This document shows positions 42,666-44,847 of a DNA stretch of 44,847 nucleotides, piece after piece. Source of the DNA: a virus; IMG/VR virus record IMGVR_UViG_3300025869_000033, positions 1-44,847 of that record; one strand, 5' to 3'. The notes under the pieces were generated by a model. That model did no database searches. It was not told the origin of the DNA and saw only the letters and a list, made by a program, of their open reading frames with translations. The position numbers and the translations under genes were made by a program. How positions within the stretch are numbered: position 1 is the stretch's first letter; every line of letters begins with the position of its first letter.

Positions 42666-42687
42666 ACTGCGTCCTTGATGAATGTGT
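42666..42687 (-). repeat. 22-base direct repeat, small-membrane-gene copy
   Basis: Identical to 41738-41759. Flanking similarity (GGCAAA on the plus strand in both) continues across a 13-base gap, so the duplicated piece included the translation start. Confidence 0.9.
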
Positions 42688-42808
42688 TGTGTATCTGAAA
42701 TTCCCCCAGTATTTGTATTAGTAATACTGAGGGATTACGATTAGTTAATAATAATAATTAATCAGGGTTGTTTGTAAACAAACCACAGTGAGTTAGTAAT
42801 AACTAACA
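42688..42808. other. Hairpin-rich AT-rich gap
   Basis: A 121-base gap with four consecutive inverted repeats and no gene: CAGTATT/AATACTG flanked by CCC/GGG (about 42704-42734), GATTA/TAATC (about 42739-42763), GTTTG/CAAAC (about 42769-42782) and GTTAGT/ACTAAC (about 42793-42808). No proper U-run follows on the minus strand. Candidates: mRNA processing sites between early units, or a replication start region. Confidence 0.45.
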
Positions 42809-43144
42809 CTAAAAGTTACGATTGAAGAAATAGTATTCGCAATCATGATAGATTGCAAAGTAATCACATTGCATTGATTGATGCCATACCATTTCCCAAT
42901 CGATTGCAGTCTGCAAGAATACTGGCATCGCATCGATTGCCTCACTGTAGCACTCACATAGTAAGTCCTCACAGAATGTAGCTTCGTCACGATAACACCC
43001 ACTGTAGGCATCATCTAGCTGCTCTTCAGACTCAATACCATAGCCCTCTAATTCTTTGATGATGGTGTCAACTTTAGCAATGTTGTCGATGTCAAACAAC
43101 TCGCTTATGCGTTGTTGCATATCAGTCAAAGTAGCAGTAGTCAT
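42809..43144 (-). CDS. ArdA-like antirestriction protein
   Basis: A 111-residue acidic protein from ATG 43144 (MTTATLTDMQQRISELFDID); a frame to 43177 exists, but 43144 matches the start context of its neighbours. The section EEQLDDAYSGCYRDEATFCE, EDLLCECYSEAIDAMP, IDWEMVWHQSMQCDYF and EYYFFN follows the C-terminal ArdA pattern (Y-x-G-x-Y ... DF ... IDxE ... GYYVF). ArdA proteins mimic bent B-DNA and block type I restriction. Unusually, it has five Cys. Family call by pattern, moderately sure. Confidence 0.6.
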   Translation of the reverse strand: MTTATLTDMQQRISELFDIDNIAKVDTIIKELEGYGIESEEQLDDAYSGCYRDEATFCEDLLCECYSEAIDAMPVFLQTAIDWEMVWHQSMQCDYFAIYHDCEYYFFNRNF

Positions 43145-43181
43145 AGTGTTGTGAATGTAATTTTTGATTAAAGACAATAAA

Positions 43182-43409
43182 TCAGCCGACGACAGTAGTC
43201 AGATTGCCTTTGCAGTATGCATTGACAAACTTACCAAAAGACTGCTCACCCTCACTCAAAAAGACATCAACGATAGCATCGTAAGCAACATTCTCATAAA
43301 GATAAGTCTTAGCATTGTTCTTGAATTGTACCATCACTTGATTAGTAGATGGGTTCAAAAGAATGTTACGAACAGTTGAAGACTCGATGGTGTTAGGCTT
43401 GAAAAACAT
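43182..43409 (-). CDS. KTSC-like small protein 1
   Basis: A 75-residue protein. SSTVRNILLNPSTNQVMVQF, then YLYENVAYDA and the end FGKFVNAYCKG follow the KTSC pattern (S-x-x-x-x-I-x-Y ... V-x-F ... Y-x-Y-x-x-V ... S-x-G-x-F). KTSC domains are small beta proteins, sometimes next to lysyl-tRNA synthetase-like sequences, with no settled function. The leader has no Shine-Dalgarno sequence. A sequence-related neighbour is at 43454-43705. Confidence 0.55.
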   Translation of the reverse strand: MFFKPNTIESSTVRNILLNPSTNQVMVQFKNNAKTYLYENVAYDAIVDVFLSEGEQSFGKFVNAYCKGNLTTVVG

Positions 43410-43453
43410 GATGGTGATAATTAGGTGAATGAATAGGTGAAAAGGAGTTAAAC

Positions 43454-43705
43454 TCAGACAGTAGCAAATGTGTAGACTTTGTTAACGTCAAACACAAGTG
43501 AATGAGTAGCGTTACTGTTCACACAGTTACGGTTGAACCAGAAACCAAGAGACATAGACTTATTGAACTCAAGGTTAAGCAATGCACGACGTGATACATT
43601 ATAATAGGTGTAGAACTTACCATCTTTAAACTGTACATCACACGAGCCGCGAAGTACATCTGTGCGGATGTAACTGATGAATGAAGATGATTGATAGGTA
43701 AGCAT
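43454..43705 (-). CDS. KTSC-like small protein 2
   Basis: An 83-residue protein: SSSFISYIRTDVLRGSCDVQ, FKDGKFYTYYNVSRRALLNL, NKSMSLGFWFN. Same KTSC-like order as the preceding-coordinate gene (S-x-x-x-x-I ... V-x-F-x-x-G-x-x-Y-x-Y-x-V ... S-x-G-x-x-F-N), so the two probably arose by duplication. No ribosome site. Function unknown; early expression suggests host takeover. Confidence 0.55.
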   Translation of the reverse strand: MLTYQSSSFISYIRTDVLRGSCDVQFKDGKFYTYYNVSRRALLNLEFNKSMSLGFWFNRNCVNSNATHSLVFDVNKVYTFATV

Positions 43706-43776
43706 GTGTATGTGAAATAAAGGTGAATGATGTAGATATGAAATCTACTGAGAGGCAATAAGCCTCAGAGTAAATA
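43706..43776. other. Gap with two hairpins
   Basis: On the minus strand, soon after the 72-residue gene's stop, TGAGGC/GCCTC (loop TTATT) and GTAGAT/ATCTAC (loop TTCAT) can form. No U-run follows, so these are more likely processing or stability elements than terminators. Confidence 0.35.
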
Positions 43777-43995
43777 TCAAGAGTAAGCGTACATAAACTC
43801 TGACAAAGGATTCTCATCGTCTGTACCAGTCTCAACAATAAGCTCAGCGTGTGTCATAGCATTGAGATAGTCAAGATGCTCATCTAATGTGAAGTCATCG
43901 TCAGTAGGCTCAACATCATGCATGAGTTGGATGTACTCAGCTTGCAATGCATCGACAAGCTGTTGGTGTGAGTAGTCAGTTGGAAGTGTTTGCAT
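43777..43995 (-). CDS. Very acidic early protein, DNA-mimic candidate
   Basis: A 72-residue protein with 17 Asp/Glu and no Lys or Arg. MQTLPTDYSHQQLVDALQAE is followed by acid-rich helices (DVEPTDDDFTLDEHLDYLN). It starts exactly where mRNA from promoter 44002-44030 is predicted to begin, so the mRNA may be leaderless. T7 gp0.3 (Ocr), also the first early product, is an acidic DNA mimic against restriction enzymes; sequence similarity to it is not visible, only charge, size class and place. Confidence 0.65.
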   Translation of the reverse strand: MQTLPTDYSHQQLVDALQAEYIQLMHDVEPTDDDFTLDEHLDYLNAMTHAELIVETGTDDENPLSEFMYAYS

Positions 43996-44001
43996 GTATT
44001 A

Positions 44002-44030
44002 ATGATAGCAGATGAAGGAGAGGAAGTCAA
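44002..44030 (-). promoter_or_regulatory. Early host-type promoter 1
   Basis: On the minus strand TTGACT (44025-44030), 17 bases, TATCAT (44002-44007). It matches sigma-70 consensus 5/6 and 5/6 with ideal spacing. The predicted start is the A of the ATG at 43995. Bases upstream of -35 (CTGTCCACTACCGC) are shared with promoters 2 and 3. Confidence 0.8.
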
Positions 44031-44158
44031 GCGGTAGTGGACAGCTTAACGATTGGAACAATGCCACAAGAGAAGAGCTGAGCAACATAATGAGAATCGT
44101 TATCACCAATGATGGATGACAGAAGGATGAAGGGAAGGAGCGTGGTGGTTTTGTTCAT
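44027..44158 (-). CDS. Possible 43-residue exported peptide
   Basis: ATG 44158: MNKTTTLLPFILLSSIIGDN, then SHYVAQLFSCGIVPIVK. The N-terminal hydrophobic stretch is signal- or membrane-like. Its ATG is at the predicted first base of mRNA from promoter 2, the same geometry as the 72-residue gene. Its stop codon is inside the -35 of promoter 1. It is real only if leaderless starts are used here. Confidence 0.4.
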   Translation of the reverse strand: MNKTTTLLPFILLSSIIGDNDSHYVAQLFSCGIVPIVKLSTTA

Positions 44159-44164
44159 ACTGTT

Positions 44165-44193
44165 AGTATGGCAGAGATTGGCGGGAAAGTCAA
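44165..44193 (-). promoter_or_regulatory. Early host-type promoter 2
   Basis: TTGACT (44188-44193), 17 bases, CATACT (44165-44170) on the minus strand. The upstream CTGTCCACCATCGC is shared with the other two copies. It begins right after the stop codon of the 56-residue gene. Confidence 0.75.
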
Positions 44194-44207
44194 GCGATGG
44201 TGGACAG

Positions 44208-44378
44208 TTAGTTGAGTGGCTGATAGTACGTGTGTTCTACACTCCCACTGATTTCATGATGCTGAACACCGTTAATCTTACTCGGTTTGTTACGCTTACC
44301 CTTTGGTACTTTGTTACACCATAACAACTCACGCATAGGCTTATCACCTAAAATGAACGTTGTGTCTTTGAGTCGCAT
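44208..44378 (-). CDS. First early gene, small basic protein
   Basis: A 56-residue protein from ATG 44378 (MRLKDTTFILGDKPMRELLW). I choose this start because GGAGAG lies 3-4 bases upstream; the open frame reaches 44456, but that part overlaps promoter 3. The middle is basic (KVPKGKRNKPSKINGVQHHE). It is the first gene transcribed after entry. Function unknown. Confidence 0.6.
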   Translation of the reverse strand: MRLKDTTFILGDKPMRELLWCNKVPKGKRNKPSKINGVQHHEISGSVEHTYYQPLN

Positions 44379-44397
44379 ACTCTCTCCGTTGTGAATG

Positions 44398-44417
44398 CCG
44401 AAGGCGTTCGCCTCCGG
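44398..44417 (-). promoter_or_regulatory. Stable hairpin in first early leader
   Basis: CCGGAGGCG and CGCCTTCGG pair with a very short loop, just after the predicted start of the promoter 3 mRNA and 20 bases ahead of the first ribosome site. A 5' stabilising stem, or an RNase site, is likely. Confidence 0.5.
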
Positions 44418-44427
44418 TGATGTACAT

Positions 44428-44456
44428 AGTATGGCACAGCTCATACCATAAGTCAA
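44428..44456 (-). promoter_or_regulatory. Early host-type promoter 3
   Basis: TTGACT (44451-44456), 17 bases, CATACT (44428-44433) on the minus strand. The -35 lies inside the right terminal repeat, the -10 outside, so the left repeat copy (near 6-11) carries only the -35 half. Predicted start near 44421. Confidence 0.75.
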
Positions 44457-44551
44457 TGGGTAGTAGACAGTCTGCTTACTGGCGTTAACACGTAACCGTT
44501 ACGTATACGTTACGTATCCGTGCCACTAAGTGAAGCCCAAACAGATGTTTT

Positions 44552-44570
44552 GAGAATCATTATCATTATC
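44552..44570 (-). promoter_or_regulatory. Fur-box-like sequence (right repeat)
   Basis: Minus-strand GATAATGATAATGATTCTC matches the 19-base Fur box at 17 positions. It lies about 130 bases upstream of the first early transcription start, in the entering end of the genome. Candidate only. Confidence 0.3.
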
Positions 44571-44612
44571 AATAAATAATATTGATACGTATTCGTATCG
44601 TAAACATTTAAT

Positions 44613-44714
44613 CCGCTCGCGCTACGCGCTCGCTCCGCCACAATGTGATACATAATCATACATTATTGTACAGTACAAATGCGTATTGACGGGGAGCGAG
44701 CGAAGCGAGCGGGG
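44613..44714. repeat. GC-rich inverted repeat in terminal repeat (right)
   Basis: Arms 44613-44636 and 44691-44714 equal those of the left copy, but the loop differs wholly and includes its own hairpin TTGTAC-A-GTACAA (near 44666-44678). Confidence 0.55.
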
Positions 44715-44731
44715 AATGATAAGATATTCTG

Positions 44732-44750
44732 ACCCCCTATGGGGGTTTTT
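44732..44750 (+). terminator. Rho-independent terminator facing + (right repeat)
   Basis: Same CCCCC-TAT-GGGGG stem and five T as at 262-280, in the plus direction, against all genes. Confidence 0.6.
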
Positions 44751-44847
44751 ATCAGCATTACTTATATAAGATAGGCTTCACAAATTTATGTTATTTTTTA
44801 CGAGGTTATAGCTCGCACTCCAAGCCCTCGTTCGTTTCACTCACTCG

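Larger units (their letters stand above)
44446..44847. repeat. Direct terminal repeat, right copy
   Basis: 402 bases matching 1-377. Differences: C for T at the Fur-like box, AC for GT near 44605, C for T near 44754, and a 54-base loop in place of about 30. It holds no gene; it contains the -35 of promoter 3, the inverted repeat and the plus-facing terminator. The last 11 bases equal the end of thyX coding sequence. Confidence 0.93.

Noticed and set aside
1597-44324. Plus-strand open frames of 60-146 codons across the window.
   Set aside because: All lie antisense to strong minus-strand genes or lack start context and recognisable protein features.

Overview
The window is an essentially complete genome of a T7-like marine cyanopodovirus (Autographiviridae type) infecting Synechococcus or Prochlorococcus. 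The evidence is the T7 gene order (single-subunit RNA polymerase, SSB, endonuclease I, primase-helicase, DNA polymerase, exonuclease, portal, scaffold, capsid, two tail-tube proteins, three internal virion proteins, fibres, terminase), host-derived photosystem II genes (psbA, hli), a small two-subunit class I ribonucleotide reductase and thyX. All genes lie on the minus strand, so the biological left end of the genome is at the high-coordinate end. Both ends carry a direct terminal repeat: 1-377, and 44446-44847 with a longer, divergent central loop.

Layout in order of transcription. (1) 44.4-41.7 kb, early region: three near-identical host-type promoters (TTGACT-N17-TATCAT or CATACT), each just ahead of a small gene; a 72-residue protein with no Lys or Arg; two KTSC-like proteins; an ArdA-like antirestriction protein; a hairpin-rich gap; and a coupled chain of tiny genes ending at the RNA polymerase, which starts with TTG behind a GGAGGA ribosome site. 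(2) 41.7-31.3 kb, DNA metabolism: RNA polymerase, gp2.5-type SSB, gp3 endonuclease, gp4 primase-helicase, a DNA polymerase whose exonuclease and polymerase parts are in different frames, gp6 exonuclease, DUF3310, MazG-like, and NrdA/NrdB-like proteins. (3) 31.3-24.6 kb: a repeat-containing virion protein, portal, scaffold, hli, two tiny basic proteins, a lysozyme-like enzyme, a secreted barrel-like protein, psbA, a glutamine-II-type riboswitch candidate with a 15-residue downstream peptide, and the capsid gene followed by a UUCG-loop terminator at the place of T7's T-phi. (4) 24.6-7.4 kb: tail tubes, internal core proteins (one with a C-terminal lysozyme-like domain), fibre and lectin-like adhesins, fibre chaperone. 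(5) 7.4-0.4 kb: membrane or secreted proteins that probably form the lysis module, small basic proteins, small terminase, HNH and LHH-type nuclease-like proteins, large terminase, and thyX, whose last codons run into the terminal repeat.

How the genes work together: host RNA polymerase would start at the three early promoters and make anti-defence proteins and the phage polymerase. Phage polymerase would then express replication and nucleotide-supply genes, with host DNA digested by gp3 and gp6 and recycled by RNR and ThyX, and finally the structural and lysis genes. D1 and HLIP keep photosystem II running during infection. The least explained parts are the early promoter array with predicted leaderless mRNAs, the same 45-base hairpin element ahead of both psbA and the capsid gene, the riboswitch-peptide unit between those genes, the duplicated RNA polymerase leader, the split DNA polymerase, and the mismatched terminal repeats.
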